64,000 nt of DNA. Source: Ancylomarina sp. 16SWW S1-10-2 (lineage in GTDB: Bacteria; Bacteroidota; Bacteroidia; Bacteroidales; Marinifilaceae). Below the pieces are notes generated by a model. The model saw nothing but the letters and a program-made list of their open reading frames with translations. It was not told the DNA's origin and searched no databases. Both the position numbers and the translations under genes were made by a program. How positions within the stretch are numbered: position 1 is the first letter of the stretch; every line of letters starts with the position of its first letter. Shown in pieces: positions 27,469-36,723 of the stretch. The stretch is from positions 28,649-92,648 of the forward strand of contig NZ_SADB01000004.1 of assembly GCF_009669305.1 (NCBI RefSeq). Direction: 5' to 3'.

Positions 27469-28113
27469 AAAAAATATGTTTTTAGGTGTAAGTGTATTTG
27501 TGTTAATCAGAAGTTACTCATTTTTAAATGAATAATAGAATTCGTTTGTTGTGAGACATCTCGCAACAAACAAGTTATACTAAGGCAAAGAAGGTTTCAT
27601 CTCAAAAAAATAAAGTAAAATCTCTCTGTCTCCAAAATCATTTTTTGAAAACTATTTTAAAAAGTTACTAGTGAAAAATTATAGCGAAGACTAAATAGGT
27701 CCTATGCTATTTGAATGAATACTTTTAAATAAGATTCCGTTATACTAAACGGAAATAGGGTTATTTCCTTTTAAAAACTTTAATAAATATGAATAAGGAA
27801 GATGATAATCCCGTGAGTTAATTTTTAACTGCCGCGAAAATACATTATTTGTAAGCTTTAAACAAATATCGCAGTGAGCTTTACACTAAAAATAAAGACT
27901 TTTTTCTCTTTTAATATATTGCATGGGAGCCCGATAAAGATTACTTTTGCTGAAAATCAGGAATTCAGCCTGTTTCAATTTGTTTGATTCACGTTGTATT
28001 TTTGGTATTTATAATAGCAAAATTTTATTAAAGTATTGATGAATAGCTTTATTCATTAAAACTGATTCCATCATATTTTTAGATTAAAATCTGATAATTC
28101 ATATTAAAAATTC
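27469..28113. other. Divergent intergenic region
   Basis: A 645-bp AT-rich gap between the KamA-family gene (minus) and the U32 gene (plus). Apart from the hairpin at 27545-27570 nothing stands out, and no gene or tRNA is seen. Confidence 0.5.
27545..27570. promoter_or_regulatory. Strong hairpin/operator-like dyad upstream of the KamA-family gene
   Basis: TTTGTTGTGAG (27545-27555) pairs with CTCGCAACAAA (27560-27570), one G-U type mismatch, 4-nt loop; the pairing extends one more G-C. It lies about 77-102 bp upstream of the minus-strand start. It could be a leader hairpin or a repressor operator. No T-run follows on either side. Confidence 0.45.
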
Positions 28114-29379
28114 ATGAAGCGTACAGATATAGAATTAATGGCACCCGTTGGATCATATGAATCCTTAATGGCTGCTATCCAAGGAGGAGCAAATTCCATT
28201 TATTTTGGTATTGAGCAGTTGAATATGCGAGCTCGATCGTCGAATAACTTCACTAAAGATGATCTTCGTGAGATCGTTAAGATATGTAAAGAGAATGGTT
28301 TGAAGACATACCTAACTGTGAACACCGTTTTGTATGATAATGAGATGAGTTTATTGCATGAAGTTATCGATTCAGCTAAGGAGAACGGTGTAACAGCTAT
28401 TATTGCTGCTGATGTATCTGCAATTCTTTATGCGCGTTCTGTCGGTGTTGAGGTGCATATTTCAACGCAATGTAATATTACCAATGTTGAGGCCGTTAAA
28501 TTTTATTCTCAGTTTGCCGATGTTGTTGTATTGGCTCGTGAGTTGAATTTAGATCAGGTAGCTAATATTTATCATCAAATTGTTGAGCAAGATATTCGTG
28601 GCCCTAAGGGAGAATTAGTTCAGATTGAGATGTTTGCTCATGGTGCTTTATGTATGGCTATTTCAGGAAAATGTTACTTGAGTCTTCATGAGAAATCATC
28701 ATCTGCAAATCGAGGTGCTTGCATGCAAACTTGCCGAAGAGCTTATACGGTTACAGAGAAAGAATCGGGTAACGAATTAGAAATCGATAACCAGTATATT
28801 ATGTCACCAAAAGACTTGTGTACAATTGGTTTTGTAAATAAATTGATAGATGCTGGAGTTCGTGTGCTTAAGTTTGAAGGCCGAGCTCGCTCTCCAGAAT
28901 ATGTAAAAACGGTATTGAATTGTTATAGCGAAGCTGTTGATGCCTATTTAGATGGTAGCTATGGTGAAACAAAAATAGCGGAATGGAAAGAAGAACTAGC
29001 TACTGTTTTTAATCGAGGTTTTTGGGATGGTTACTATATGGGACAAAAGCTAGGTGAGTGGAGTTCGGAATATGGTAATCGCGCTACTACGCGTAAAATG
29101 TTGATTGGAAAAGGAACTAACTATTTTAACAAGATTAAAGTTGCTGAGTTCTTATTAGAGTCGCAGGAGTTGAGCGTTGGTGATAAAATCATGATAACAG
29201 GACCTACAACAGGTGTTGTTGAGACAACTATAGAGGAAATACGTGTTGACTTAAAATCGGTTGAAAAGGCTGTAAAAGGAGATAGTTTTTCCATTGCTCT
29301 TGACACTCAAATACGTCGATCAGACAAATTATATAAGATCGTTGAGGTAAATGATGATTTACTTCAGCAAAAAAGTTAA
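28114..29379 (+). CDS. Peptidase U32-family protein (TrhP/RlhA-like)
   Basis: A 421-residue U32 protein: N-terminal ELMAPVGSYESLMAAIQGGANSIYFG segment split over residues 7-32, an HISTQCN motif, and four cysteines in the GALCMAISGKCY...GACMQTC region that match the Fe-S ligands of RNA-hydroxylating U32 proteins. The size is near TrhP (tRNA 5-hydroxyuridine34 formation) rather than the longer RlhA (23S rRNA). Despite the name, a protease role is doubtful for this group. TrhP-like RNA hydroxylation is my inference. Confidence 0.82.
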   Translation: MKRTDIELMAPVGSYESLMAAIQGGANSIYFGIEQLNMRARSSNNFTKDDLREIVKICKENGLKTYLTVNTVLYDNEMSLLHEVIDSAKENGVTAIIAADVSAILYARSVGVEVHISTQCNITNVEAVKFYSQFADVVVLARELNLDQVANIYHQIVEQDIRGPKGELVQIEMFAHGALCMAISGKCYLSLHEKSSSANRGACMQTCRRAYTVTEKESGNELEIDNQYIMSPKDLCTIGFVNKLIDAGVRVLKFEGRARSPEYVKTVLNCYSEAVDAYLDGSYGETKIAEWKEELATVFNRGFWDGYYMGQKLGEWSSEYGNRATTRKMLIGKGTNYFNKIKVAEFLLESQELSVGDKIMITGPTTGVVETTIEEIRVDLKSVEKAVKGDSFSIALDTQIRRSDKLYKIVEVNDDLLQQKS

Positions 29380-29409
29380 TCGACTTGTAAATTAATAAAG
29401 ATTTGACGA

Positions 29410-29922
29410 ATGAAAAGATTAACATTATTATTAATATTGGGCTTAGTTTTATCAACTAGTTTGTGGGCTGTTGAGAATGATGGTGATAAAACAAAAAAAG
29501 GACAAACCGCACCTGACTTTAGTGTAATGACCTTGGATGGTGAGCAATTTAAGCTCTCCGACATGAAAGGGAAAGTTGTACTAGTCAACTTTTTTGCCAC
29601 TTGGTGTGGACCTTGCATGAAAGAACTGCCTGAGTTGGAAAAACAAATTTGGCCTCGTTTTAAGGATAAGAATTTTAAACAGATTTCCATTGGACGTGAG
29701 CATTCTGTTTCTGAGTTGAAGAAATTTCAATCAACTAAGAAGTTTTCTTTCCCGATCGCTGCAGATCCTAAACGTGAAATATATTCGAAGTATGCAGAAA
29801 AGTTTATACCTCGGAATTACATTATCAATAAAGAAGGAAAAATTATTTTTCAGGCAAAAGGCTTTTCACAAAAAGAGCTAAATGAGATGATGAAAATCAT
29901 AGAAAAAGCCTTGAAGGAATAG
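29410..29922 (+). CDS. TlpA/ResA-like exported thioredoxin
   Basis: A 170-residue thioredoxin-fold protein with a signal peptide (about residues 1-20, ending SLWA) and the redox motif WCGPC (Cys66/Cys69). It follows the AhpC/TSA-Redoxin pattern (TAPDFSVMTLDGEQFKLSD near 33-51). It would act in the periplasm as a disulfide reductant for other envelope proteins. It is encoded between the U32 and DUF2797 genes on the same strand, 30 bp from each, probably one transcript, though the genes are not obviously linked in function. Confidence 0.85.
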   Translation: MKRLTLLLILGLVLSTSLWAVENDGDKTKKGQTAPDFSVMTLDGEQFKLSDMKGKVVLVNFFATWCGPCMKELPELEKQIWPRFKDKNFKQISIGREHSVSELKKFQSTKKFSFPIAADPKREIYSKYAEKFIPRNYIINKEGKIIFQAKGFSQKELNEMMKIIEKALKE

Positions 29923-29951
29923 ATAGATAGAAACGTGTTTAACACAAGGAA

Positions 29952-30755
29952 ATGATGCTATATAAAGGGAATTTATTTAAAATGCGAACCCAACTTAAGG
30001 ATGTGATTACCTATGAACTTCCTATTGGTGACGATTTAGTTGATATGAATAAGCTAATTGGCAAAAAGCTGACTTGGACTTATCAGCATCAAATTAATTG
30101 TGTGCATTGTGGTAAAAAGACCAAAACATCATTTTTTCAAGGGTATTGTTACAAATGCTTTAAAAGTTTGCCACAGACTGATAGCAGTATTGTGAATCCT
30201 GAGTTAGATGAGTCTTACTTGGGCATTTCTCGTGATATGGAGTGGGCTAAAGAGAATTCACTAAAACCGCACTACGTTTATTTGGCTTTTTCGAGCAATT
30301 TAAAGGTTGGTGTAACCCGCGAATCGCAAATACCAACACGATGGATCGATCAGGGAGCTGTTCGTGCCATAAAGCTTGCAAAAACACCTAATCGTCATAT
30401 TGCTGGTATTATTGAGGTGGCTTTGAAAGAACATTTTGCTGATAAAACAAATTGGAGAGCCATGCTCAAGAACGAAGGTGAAGCGAATGTTGATTTAAAA
30501 GTTGAGAAAGAAAAAGCAGCAGCACTACTTCATCCTGAATTACAACAGTATGTGTGTGATGAAGAAGAGGTTTATGAACTTAATTATCCTGTGCAGAAAT
30601 ATCCTACAAAAATAAATAGTCTTAGTTTTGACAAAATAGAGACTTATGAAGGAGAATTGAAGGGAATTAAAGGGCAATATCTGATTTTTGATGATGGAAA
30701 AGTGATGAATATTCGAAAACACAATGGATACTTTGTTGAATTGAAAGTAGATTAA
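29952..30755 (+). CDS. DUF2797 protein with zinc ribbon
   Basis: A 267-residue cytoplasmic protein with a CxxC...CxxC zinc ribbon (Cys50, Cys53, Cys66, Cys69) followed by HYVYLAFSSNLKVGVTR and a RWIDQGA segment. The latter arrangement is typical of DUF2797 and looks like a GIY-YIG-type fold, but nuclease activity has not been shown. The function of the family is unknown. Third gene of the U32-TlpA-DUF2797 cluster. Confidence 0.75.
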   Translation: MMLYKGNLFKMRTQLKDVITYELPIGDDLVDMNKLIGKKLTWTYQHQINCVHCGKKTKTSFFQGYCYKCFKSLPQTDSSIVNPELDESYLGISRDMEWAKENSLKPHYVYLAFSSNLKVGVTRESQIPTRWIDQGAVRAIKLAKTPNRHIAGIIEVALKEHFADKTNWRAMLKNEGEANVDLKVEKEKAAALLHPELQQYVCDEEEVYELNYPVQKYPTKINSLSFDKIETYEGELKGIKGQYLIFDDGKVMNIRKHNGYFVELKVD

Positions 30756-30799
30756 GTAAAAATCTAAAAAATTGAAGGTAAAAAGAACAAATTTCTTAA

Positions 30800-30807
30800 T
30801 ATCTTTG
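30800..30807 (+). promoter_or_regulatory. -7 element upstream of ilvE
   Basis: TATCTTTG is a full match to the Bacteroidota -7 consensus. The nearest TTG (30772-30774) is 25 nt away, rather far. It would give a leader of about 65-70 nt. Confidence 0.5.
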
Positions 30808-30880
30808 TTTGTTAATATTTTAATAAAACACAATCAAACACAATAAATATCCTTTACTAATCGTAAAATTCTGAAGTAAA

Positions 30881-31897
30881 ATGGAAAATATAAACTGGAA
30901 AGAATTTGGTTTTGGTTATACTAAAACCGATTACAATGTACGTTGTAACTATCGTGATGGAAAATGGGGCGAATTAGAAACTTCTTCATCAGATCAAGTA
31001 AATGTGCATATTGCTGCAACAGGTTTACATTATGGACAACAAGCATTTGAAGGTTTAAAAGCATTCAAAGGTCCTGATGGGAAAGTTAGAGTATTCCGTA
31101 TAGAAGAGAATGCGAAACGTCTTCAGAGTTCATCTCATGGTATCATGATGGCTGAAATGCCTATTGAATTGTTTGAAGAAGCTGTAATTAAAGCAATCAA
31201 ACTGAATGAAAGATGGATTCCTCCATATGAATCAGGTGCTTCTCTTTATATTCGTCCAGTTCTTTTTGGTAATGGACCTCAAGTAGGTGTAAATCCAGCT
31301 CCAGAATACACATTTGCTGTATTCGTAATGCCTGTTGGACCTTATTTTAAAGAAGGTTTTAAACCAACTGATTATGTGATTTATCGCGAATACGATCGTG
31401 CTGCTCCACAGGGAACAGGTACAATTAAAGTTGGTGGTAATTATGCTTCATCTTTAAGAGGAGGTTCTCGTGCTCACGAGGAAGGATATTCTGCTGTACT
31501 TTTCTTAGATGCTAAGGAGAAAAAATATATTGACGAGTGTGGACCTGCTAACTTCTTCGGAATTAAAGGCAATACTTATGTGACTCCAAAATCAAACTCA
31601 ATTTTACCTTCTATTACAAACAAAAGTTTGTGTCAGATTGCTGAAGATATGGGAATGACTGTTGAGCGTAGAAAAGTTACCGTTGAGGAATTAGCTGATT
31701 TTACTGAAGCTGGTGCTTGTGGTACTGCTGCTGTTATTTCTCCAATTCGTAAGATTGTTGATGCTGATAAAAATGTTGATTACGTTTATGGTGATGAGGC
31801 TGGTAAAACAAGTTTCAAATTGTACGAAACGCTTCGTGGTATTCAGTACGGAACAGTTGAAGATAAATATAATTGGAATACAATTATTGAATTTTAA
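30881..31897 (+). CDS. ilvE: Branched-chain amino acid aminotransferase
   Basis: A 338-residue fold-type IV PLP aminotransferase of the BCAT II type. The PLP lysine is Lys183 in GTIKVGGNYA, and the GLHYGQQAFEGLKAF and YIRPVLFG segments are typical. It transfers amino groups between leucine, isoleucine or valine and 2-oxoglutarate, in the cytoplasm. It appears monocistronic, with its own promoter element and a strong terminator 19 bp after the stop. Confidence 0.95.
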   Translation: MENINWKEFGFGYTKTDYNVRCNYRDGKWGELETSSSDQVNVHIAATGLHYGQQAFEGLKAFKGPDGKVRVFRIEENAKRLQSSSHGIMMAEMPIELFEEAVIKAIKLNERWIPPYESGASLYIRPVLFGNGPQVGVNPAPEYTFAVFVMPVGPYFKEGFKPTDYVIYREYDRAAPQGTGTIKVGGNYASSLRGGSRAHEEGYSAVLFLDAKEKKYIDECGPANFFGIKGNTYVTPKSNSILPSITNKSLCQIAEDMGMTVERRKVTVEELADFTEAGACGTAAVISPIRKIVDADKNVDYVYGDEAGKTSFKLYETLRGIQYGTVEDKYNWNTIIEF

Positions 31898-31916
31898 TTC
31901 GACAGAGATATAAAAT

Positions 31917-31953
31917 AAAAGCGAGCGTTCATTTTAACGCTCGCTTTTCTGTT
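31917..31953 (+). terminator. Terminator after ilvE
   Basis: Perfect 13-bp stem (31917-31929 with 31936-31948) around a CATTTT loop, ending in TTTT and a further T-rich tract. The flanking A-run allows function on the minus strand too. Confidence 0.93.
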
Positions 31954-32062
31954 TTATGATGTCTTGTCTTTATATTCTCTTAAATTATTTAAGGCTCAGT
32001 TGTTCCTATTTAAATATGGATTCGTTCCATTTTGATCTGATCTTTAATAGTCGAACAAATGA

Positions 32063-33412
32063 TCAATCCATTTCAATATCTTTTAAAAGCACATTGCCAC
32101 TTTGTTGTTTAAAATTTATTTTATACTCATCTATTAGGTGAGTTAAAGTGTCAAAAACCTTGTCTTTTTTTATAGGTATTTCATCTGAGCCATAATCTTC
32201 TAGAGAATTGATTACTTTATTTAAGCTCATATCTGAAATGTCGAAGGCTGGCGCATAGGCCATTTCTTTTTCTCTATCTGTTGTTAATTCAGATAACAAT
32301 CCACAGTTTACTAGGTTGAATACGATTTCTCTTGTCAGGCGAATGGGTATTTTTAATTTATGAGAAATTTCTTGAGAACAGAACGGACGTTTGTTTTCTG
32401 CAAAATTACGAACAATCTTATGTATAATCATTAAGCTGATTAATCTTCTGAAGCTATATGATATATGTGTTGATTCAGATTCGAATTCATAACTTTCAAC
32501 ATTTTGTTCAGCAAATGAAATTTCGGCACCAAATAACACAACAAGCCAACTGAGTTGTAGCCACATTAAAAATAGTGGGAGAGCAGCAAAGCTACCATAA
32601 ATGGCATTGTATGATGTTACATGCGATTGAAATTCGATATAAGCAATTTGTAAGAGTTGGTAAATGGTACCAGCTACTATTCCTGCTAATACGGCCGATT
32701 TAAACTTCACACGTGTATTAGGCATAAAAGCGTATATACCCGTAAAGAGAACCCAAACCAAGAAGTAAGGAATAAGATTGATAAGGAAAAAAATAAAAGG
32801 GCCTACAGCCTCTAATAAGGTGTTCCCAACGATTAAATTACTCACCATAGACTTGATGACAACTGTTGCTGCACTAGAACCAATAAGAAGTATGGGGCCA
32901 AATATCATTATTGAGGTATAGTCTGAAAATTTACGTCCCCAGGTTCGACTTTTATTAATTTGCCAAACATCATTAAAAGCTTCCTCAATATTGCTAAGAA
33001 CTTTAATAACAGACCAAAATAAAATAGCAAAACCAAATCCTGCAATTAATGTACCTTTGGTATTTTCAAGCATCTTATTGGCAAAACCAATCAGCCAAGA
33101 AAGAACTTCTTCTTGGCCAGATAGACTCTTGGTTAACTCTTCTTCAAGGAGATGTTCCATGCCAAAGCCTTTGGCAATTCCAAAAAACATGGCAAGAACA
33201 GGAACAACTGACAGCAAAGAATAAAAGGTAAGTGCCGAAGCTCTTAATTGACATTTATCTTCGTAAAAGCCTTTTATTGCTAAAAGATAGATTCTCAGTT
33301 GTCTCATCAAAAAATAACGAGAACCTGATAAATCTTTTAAGCGCATACTCCAAACTCCCTGACTAAGGAAATCCATGAGTTGGTTGAGCTGGTCTTTTAA
33401 TTTGTTGATCAT
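32063..33412 (-). CDS. YihY/BrkB-family membrane protein with C-terminal winged-helix-like domain
   Basis: A 449-residue inner-membrane protein of the YihY/BrkB family. After an amphipathic N-terminus come about six membrane segments from residue ~60 to ~310, with the family's LRASALTFYSLLSVVP start, AFNDVW and FMPN motifs. The cytoplasmic tail (320-449) resembles the Rrf2-like winged-helix extension seen in many Bacteroidota members. Once misnamed ribonuclease BN, the family has no proven enzyme activity; transport is suspected. Encoded just downstream of hemN on the same strand. Confidence 0.88.
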   Translation of the reverse strand: MINKLKDQLNQLMDFLSQGVWSMRLKDLSGSRYFLMRQLRIYLLAIKGFYEDKCQLRASALTFYSLLSVVPVLAMFFGIAKGFGMEHLLEEELTKSLSGQEEVLSWLIGFANKMLENTKGTLIAGFGFAILFWSVIKVLSNIEEAFNDVWQINKSRTWGRKFSDYTSIMIFGPILLIGSSAATVVIKSMVSNLIVGNTLLEAVGPFIFFLINLIPYFLVWVLFTGIYAFMPNTRVKFKSAVLAGIVAGTIYQLLQIAYIEFQSHVTSYNAIYGSFAALPLFLMWLQLSWLVVLFGAEISFAEQNVESYEFESESTHISYSFRRLISLMIIHKIVRNFAENKRPFCSQEISHKLKIPIRLTREIVFNLVNCGLLSELTTDREKEMAYAPAFDISDMSLNKVINSLEDYGSDEIPIKKDKVFDTLTHLIDEYKINFKQQSGNVLLKDIEMD

Positions 33413-33462
33413 TCGGTAATGTTTAATATAACAAGATTCGTGTGCTATGTAAAGCTACAAAA

Positions 33463-34827
33463 TTAGATTGCTTTAGAAAACATATTGTTGTCGCCAGATT
33501 TCCCATTTCTTAATCTGTTATCAAATAACTTACAAATATTTCTAAGAAAAGTCATGCCTAAGTCAGAAACTTCTAGTTTCTCAGAATCGAAACTTAAAAT
33601 ACCTTCTTCTGCCATAACCTGTAACTCATCCTCAATGGTTTTAGGTAAATAAGGTTTTAGTTCATCAGAAAATACGAGTTCTCTTCGACATGAAATATCA
33701 AGAATCGCTTTTTTAATTTGTAAATCTTCGTCGCTTAAATAACACGTTTTAATTAAGTCGAGTTCTCCTTTCACCGAAGCAGCTTTATAGCGTGCAATCT
33801 CCTTGGTGTTTTGTGCGTATGCATATTTTGCATCAGAAATAGACGAAGCTCCCAAGCCAATTAAAAGCTCAGTATGAGATGTATTATATCCCATAAAGTT
33901 TCGATGTAATTGCTTATCTATTTTAGCTTGATATAAATTGTCGTGTGGCAATGAAAAATGATCCATTCCAACATCGTCATAACCAAGTTCTGCTAATTTT
34001 TCTTTCCCAAGATCGTATAATGCTCTTTTACCTGCGCTGTTTGGAATATCTTCTTCGGTAAACAGGCGTTGACCTTTACTTTTCCAAGGTACATGAGCGT
34101 ATGAGTAGTAGGCAATTCTATCTGGTTTTAATTCAGCAACTTTTTCGAAAGTATCTCTTACCGAACTGATTTTTTGTTTAGGTAAGCCGTAAATTAAATC
34201 GTAATTGACAGAATGATAGCCTATTTCTCGGGCAATATCGGTGACGTCTTTTACCGTTTCAAAGGATTGAAGCCTGTTTATAATTCGTTGAACTTCAGGA
34301 TCGAAGTCTTGAACACCGAAACTAACTCTTCTAAATCCCACATCGTATAGAGCTTGCATTTGTTCTCTAGTCGTGTTGTTAGGATGGCCTTCGAAACTAA
34401 ATTCATATTCAGGATGTAAATCAGCATGAATTTTAATGCCATTAATCAACTTTTTAAGATTTTCTGGAGAAAAGAAAGTTGGTGTGCCTCCTCCCAAGTG
34501 CAGTTCTCTTAGAATGGGTTTTTCATCAAATTGATTTAGATAAATGTCCCATTCCTGAAGGAGTGCATCAATATACGAATCCTCAACTTTATGGTTCTGT
34601 GTAATTACTTTTGTGCAGGCACAATAAGTACATAATCGCTCACAATAGGGCAGATGAATGTAAATACTTATTCCTTTTGACTGATTTGATTCGTAAAAAC
34701 ATTTTTTTACAAGCTGAAACCATTTGTTCGCATCAGGTTTGTCATCACTCCAAAAAGGAACGGTTGGATAGCTTGTATATCTGGGAACTGGGACGTTATA
34801 TTTATCTATTAAAGCTTCTTTATTCAT
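33463..34827 (-). CDS. hemN: Oxygen-independent coproporphyrinogen III oxidase
   Basis: A 454-residue radical SAM enzyme that decarboxylates coproporphyrinogen III to protoporphyrinogen IX without oxygen, for heme synthesis. The CxxxCxxCxC motif is Cys62, Cys66, Cys69 and Cys71, at the same positions as in E. coli HemN, which separates it from HemW-like proteins. The frame extends to 34872, but the ATG at 34827 gives the family start (MNKEALIDKYNVPVPRYTSYP region). A -7 box lies 43-50 bp upstream of that start. Consistent with anaerobic growth. Confidence 0.94.
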   Translation of the reverse strand: MNKEALIDKYNVPVPRYTSYPTVPFWSDDKPDANKWFQLVKKCFYESNQSKGISIYIHLPYCERLCTYCACTKVITQNHKVEDSYIDALLQEWDIYLNQFDEKPILRELHLGGGTPTFFSPENLKKLINGIKIHADLHPEYEFSFEGHPNNTTREQMQALYDVGFRRVSFGVQDFDPEVQRIINRLQSFETVKDVTDIAREIGYHSVNYDLIYGLPKQKISSVRDTFEKVAELKPDRIAYYSYAHVPWKSKGQRLFTEEDIPNSAGKRALYDLGKEKLAELGYDDVGMDHFSLPHDNLYQAKIDKQLHRNFMGYNTSHTELLIGLGASSISDAKYAYAQNTKEIARYKAASVKGELDLIKTCYLSDEDLQIKKAILDISCRRELVFSDELKPYLPKTIEDELQVMAEEGILSFDSEKLEVSDLGMTFLRNICKLFDNRLRNGKSGDNNMFSKAI

Positions 34828-34869
34828 AATATATAGCCTTGATTCTATTTTAAATTTTTCAATTATATG

Positions 34870-34877
34870 CAAAGATA
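34870..34877 (-). promoter_or_regulatory. -7 element of the hemN promoter
   Basis: On the minus strand this reads TATCTTTG, a full match to the Bacteroidota -7 consensus, 43 bp upstream of the chosen hemN ATG. Its place makes the longer hemN start at 34872 unlikely, since transcription should begin downstream of it. Confidence 0.6.
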
Positions 34878-34959
34878 TCCTTTTTTATGAATCTAAGGGT
34901 GTTGACTACTAGCTGTTGTTTTGCGTTTTTTTAATGTATTTGTGAGATTGTAAATCAGC

Positions 34960-34989
34960 TTGTTGATATTTAAGATGAAAATATCTTTT
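34960..34989 (+). promoter_or_regulatory. Promoter of the glutathione peroxidase gene
   Basis: TTG at 34960-34962, a 19-nt spacer and TATCTTTT at 34982-34989 fit the Bacteroidota -33/-7 pattern, with one mismatch in the -7 box. The leader would be about 45 nt. Confidence 0.55.
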
Positions 34990-35038
34990 ATTCCCTGATA
35001 ATTGAATAACTTGCATATCAAATTTTAAAATTCATAAT

Positions 35039-35656
35039 ATGAAAACATTAAGTGTTGTTACGGTAATATTGGCTGTTTTATTTGCGTTGCCATTGCAGGC
35101 TCAAGATAAATTTTTCGACTATAAGCTTAAATCATTGTCAGGAGAGGAAATTCCTATGAGCACCTATAAAGGAAAAGTTGTAATTGTTGTTAATACTGCC
35201 AGTAAATGTGGTTTAACACCTCAATATGAAGGTTTAGAAGCCATGTACAAAAAGTACAAAAATCAGGGCTTGGTTATTTTAGGAATGCCATGTAATCAAT
35301 TTGCAGGGCAAGAGCCAGGAAGCTCATCAGAGATTGCTGAGTTTTGTCAGAAAAATTATGGAGTAAGTTTCCCAATGTTCAGTAAAATTGAAGTAAGAGG
35401 AGAAAATGCACATCCTCTATATAAGATGATGACCAGTGAGAAGCCATTTAAGGGGTTTGATGATTCAGCTTCAGGACAGAAATTCAAATCTTTTTTGAGT
35501 GCAAAATTTCCAGAGATTTATGAAGGAAATGGTGTGAAATGGAATTTTACGAAGTTTATTTTTGATAGAGAAGGGAAGCTTGTTAAGCGCATTGAGCCAA
35601 ATATTGTACCCAAAGATTTTGAGAATGAAATTGTTGAGATGTTGAGTGATTTCTAA
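35039..35656 (+). CDS. Exported glutathione peroxidase-like protein
   Basis: A 205-residue protein with a signal peptide (residues 1-21, ending LQAQ) and a GPx domain. The peroxidatic Cys57 is in ASKCGLTPQYEGL, Gln87 in CNQF with Cys85 as likely resolving cysteine region, and the KWNFTKF tryptophan motif follows near residue 165. Such cysteine enzymes usually use thioredoxin, not glutathione, to reduce peroxides. The periplasmic location fits oxidative defence of the envelope. Monocistronic. Confidence 0.9.
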   Translation: MKTLSVVTVILAVLFALPLQAQDKFFDYKLKSLSGEEIPMSTYKGKVVIVVNTASKCGLTPQYEGLEAMYKKYKNQGLVILGMPCNQFAGQEPGSSSEIAEFCQKNYGVSFPMFSKIEVRGENAHPLYKMMTSEKPFKGFDDSASGQKFKSFLSAKFPEIYEGNGVKWNFTKFIFDREGKLVKRIEPNIVPKDFENEIVEMLSDF

Positions 35657-36026
35657 GTCTTAAATTCGTTATAGAAGCAGTTCGCTTAAGTTTTGTTGCT
35701 TCCTGATAATGGGGAAAGTATTTTACTTCCACATTTTCTGATTAATACCGTTATTCCTTGTGGTTTGTAAGTCTGTAGTGTATAATGAGTCTTGGGTTTT
35801 ACAAACTGTTGTTATAGTGTATAAGTTTGGCTGAAAATTAAAAATCGAAAAAAAGATGTAGGTCTATTAGCTTTTTTTATATTTGTGGGACTAGAAAATA
35901 GAAGGCTATATTTTGATTAACAACTAGTCAGCTTAGTCTTCTGTTTTATGTAATTAGATTCTTACTTGATAAAATCAGGTTAGTTCTGAATAATTATGAA
36001 GTCGAATTCGAAAATCTATTACAAAA
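35657..36026. other. Intergenic region upstream of bactofilin
   Basis: A 370-bp gap. A full-match -7 element TATATTTG at 35878-35885 probably starts the bactofilin-atp transcript, giving a leader of about 135 nt. No clear -33 TTG, no gene, and no strong hairpin are seen. Confidence 0.5.
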
Positions 36027-36425
36027 ATGTTTAAAAGGAATAAAAAAATGAGCAGAAATAACGAGGTACAAACAACAGCAGTTAATTTAGTTTGTGATGG
36101 AACTTCTATTAACGGTAATATTGATGCAGCAAGAGATATTCGAATTGATGGTTTTGTGAAAGGAAAAATTACTGTAAAAGGTAAAGTCGTTATTGGACCT
36201 ACAGGAAAGGTAGAAGGAGATATCACTTGTCAAACTATTGATGTTTCGGGCCGTGTCGATGGTAACATCCACGTAAGTGAATTGATTAGTTTGAAATCAT
36301 CATCTCTCATTTTAGGTAATATAAATACCACTAAAATCTCTGTTGAGCCAGGTGCTAAGTTTACGGGAACATGTAAAATGGGAAACGAAGCGATTGTGAA
36401 GGATGAAAAAAAAGCCATTAAATAA
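36027..36425 (+). CDS. Bactofilin (polymer-forming cytoskeletal protein)
   Basis: A 132-residue protein with the beta-helix bactofilin domain (about 25-115), visible as repeated hydrophobic/glycine rungs such as GKITVKGKVVIGPTGKVEGD. Bactofilins self-assemble without nucleotides and position cell-wall or morphology factors. A second in-frame ATG at 36048 is an alternative start. Its end overlaps the next gene, atpZ, by 23 bp, so it is translated from the same transcript as the ATP synthase genes, an arrangement repeatedly seen in Bacteroidota. Confidence 0.9.
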   Translation: MFKRNKKMSRNNEVQTTAVNLVCDGTSINGNIDAARDIRIDGFVKGKITVKGKVVIGPTGKVEGDITCQTIDVSGRVDGNIHVSELISLKSSSLILGNINTTKISVEPGAKFTGTCKMGNEAIVKDEKKAIK

Positions 36426-36648
36426 ACTTGATCCTAAAAAGAAAAAAAGGCAATTACGAGAAGCTGCTAAGTATTCTGGTTTAGCATTTCAAATGATTGC
36501 CATTATACTGTTAGTGTTGTTTGCGGGTATGCAAGCTGATAAGTATCTGAAAAATGAATTTCCAGCATTTACCGTTTTGGGTGCATTTATGGGGGTGATA
36601 CTTTCTCTGTATATAGTTCTAAAAGATTTTTTGAATAATCATAGGTAA
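36403..36648 (+). CDS. AtpZ/AtpI-family small membrane protein
   Basis: An 81-residue protein with a Lys/Arg-rich N-terminus and two membrane helices (about 27-45 and 55-75), the layout of the AtpZ/AtpI family (putative F0 accessory or Mg2+/Ca2+ channel). It starts inside the bactofilin gene and precedes the ATP synthase genes. It may help c-ring assembly or ion supply. The family match rests on size, topology and position. Confidence 0.75.
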   Translation: MKKKPLNKLDPKKKKRQLREAAKYSGLAFQMIAIILLVLFAGMQADKYLKNEFPAFTVLGAFMGVILSLYIVLKDFLNNHR

Positions 36649-36723
36649 GATCTTTTGTGTTTTGATGTCATTTTTAAGAAAGCTAATCTTTCTTTTGTAG
36701 ATCTTAATTTTAAATAATTAAAA

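Noticed and set aside
34828-34872. Longer hemN start at 34872
   Set aside because: The -7 element at 34870-34877 would place transcription downstream of that start.
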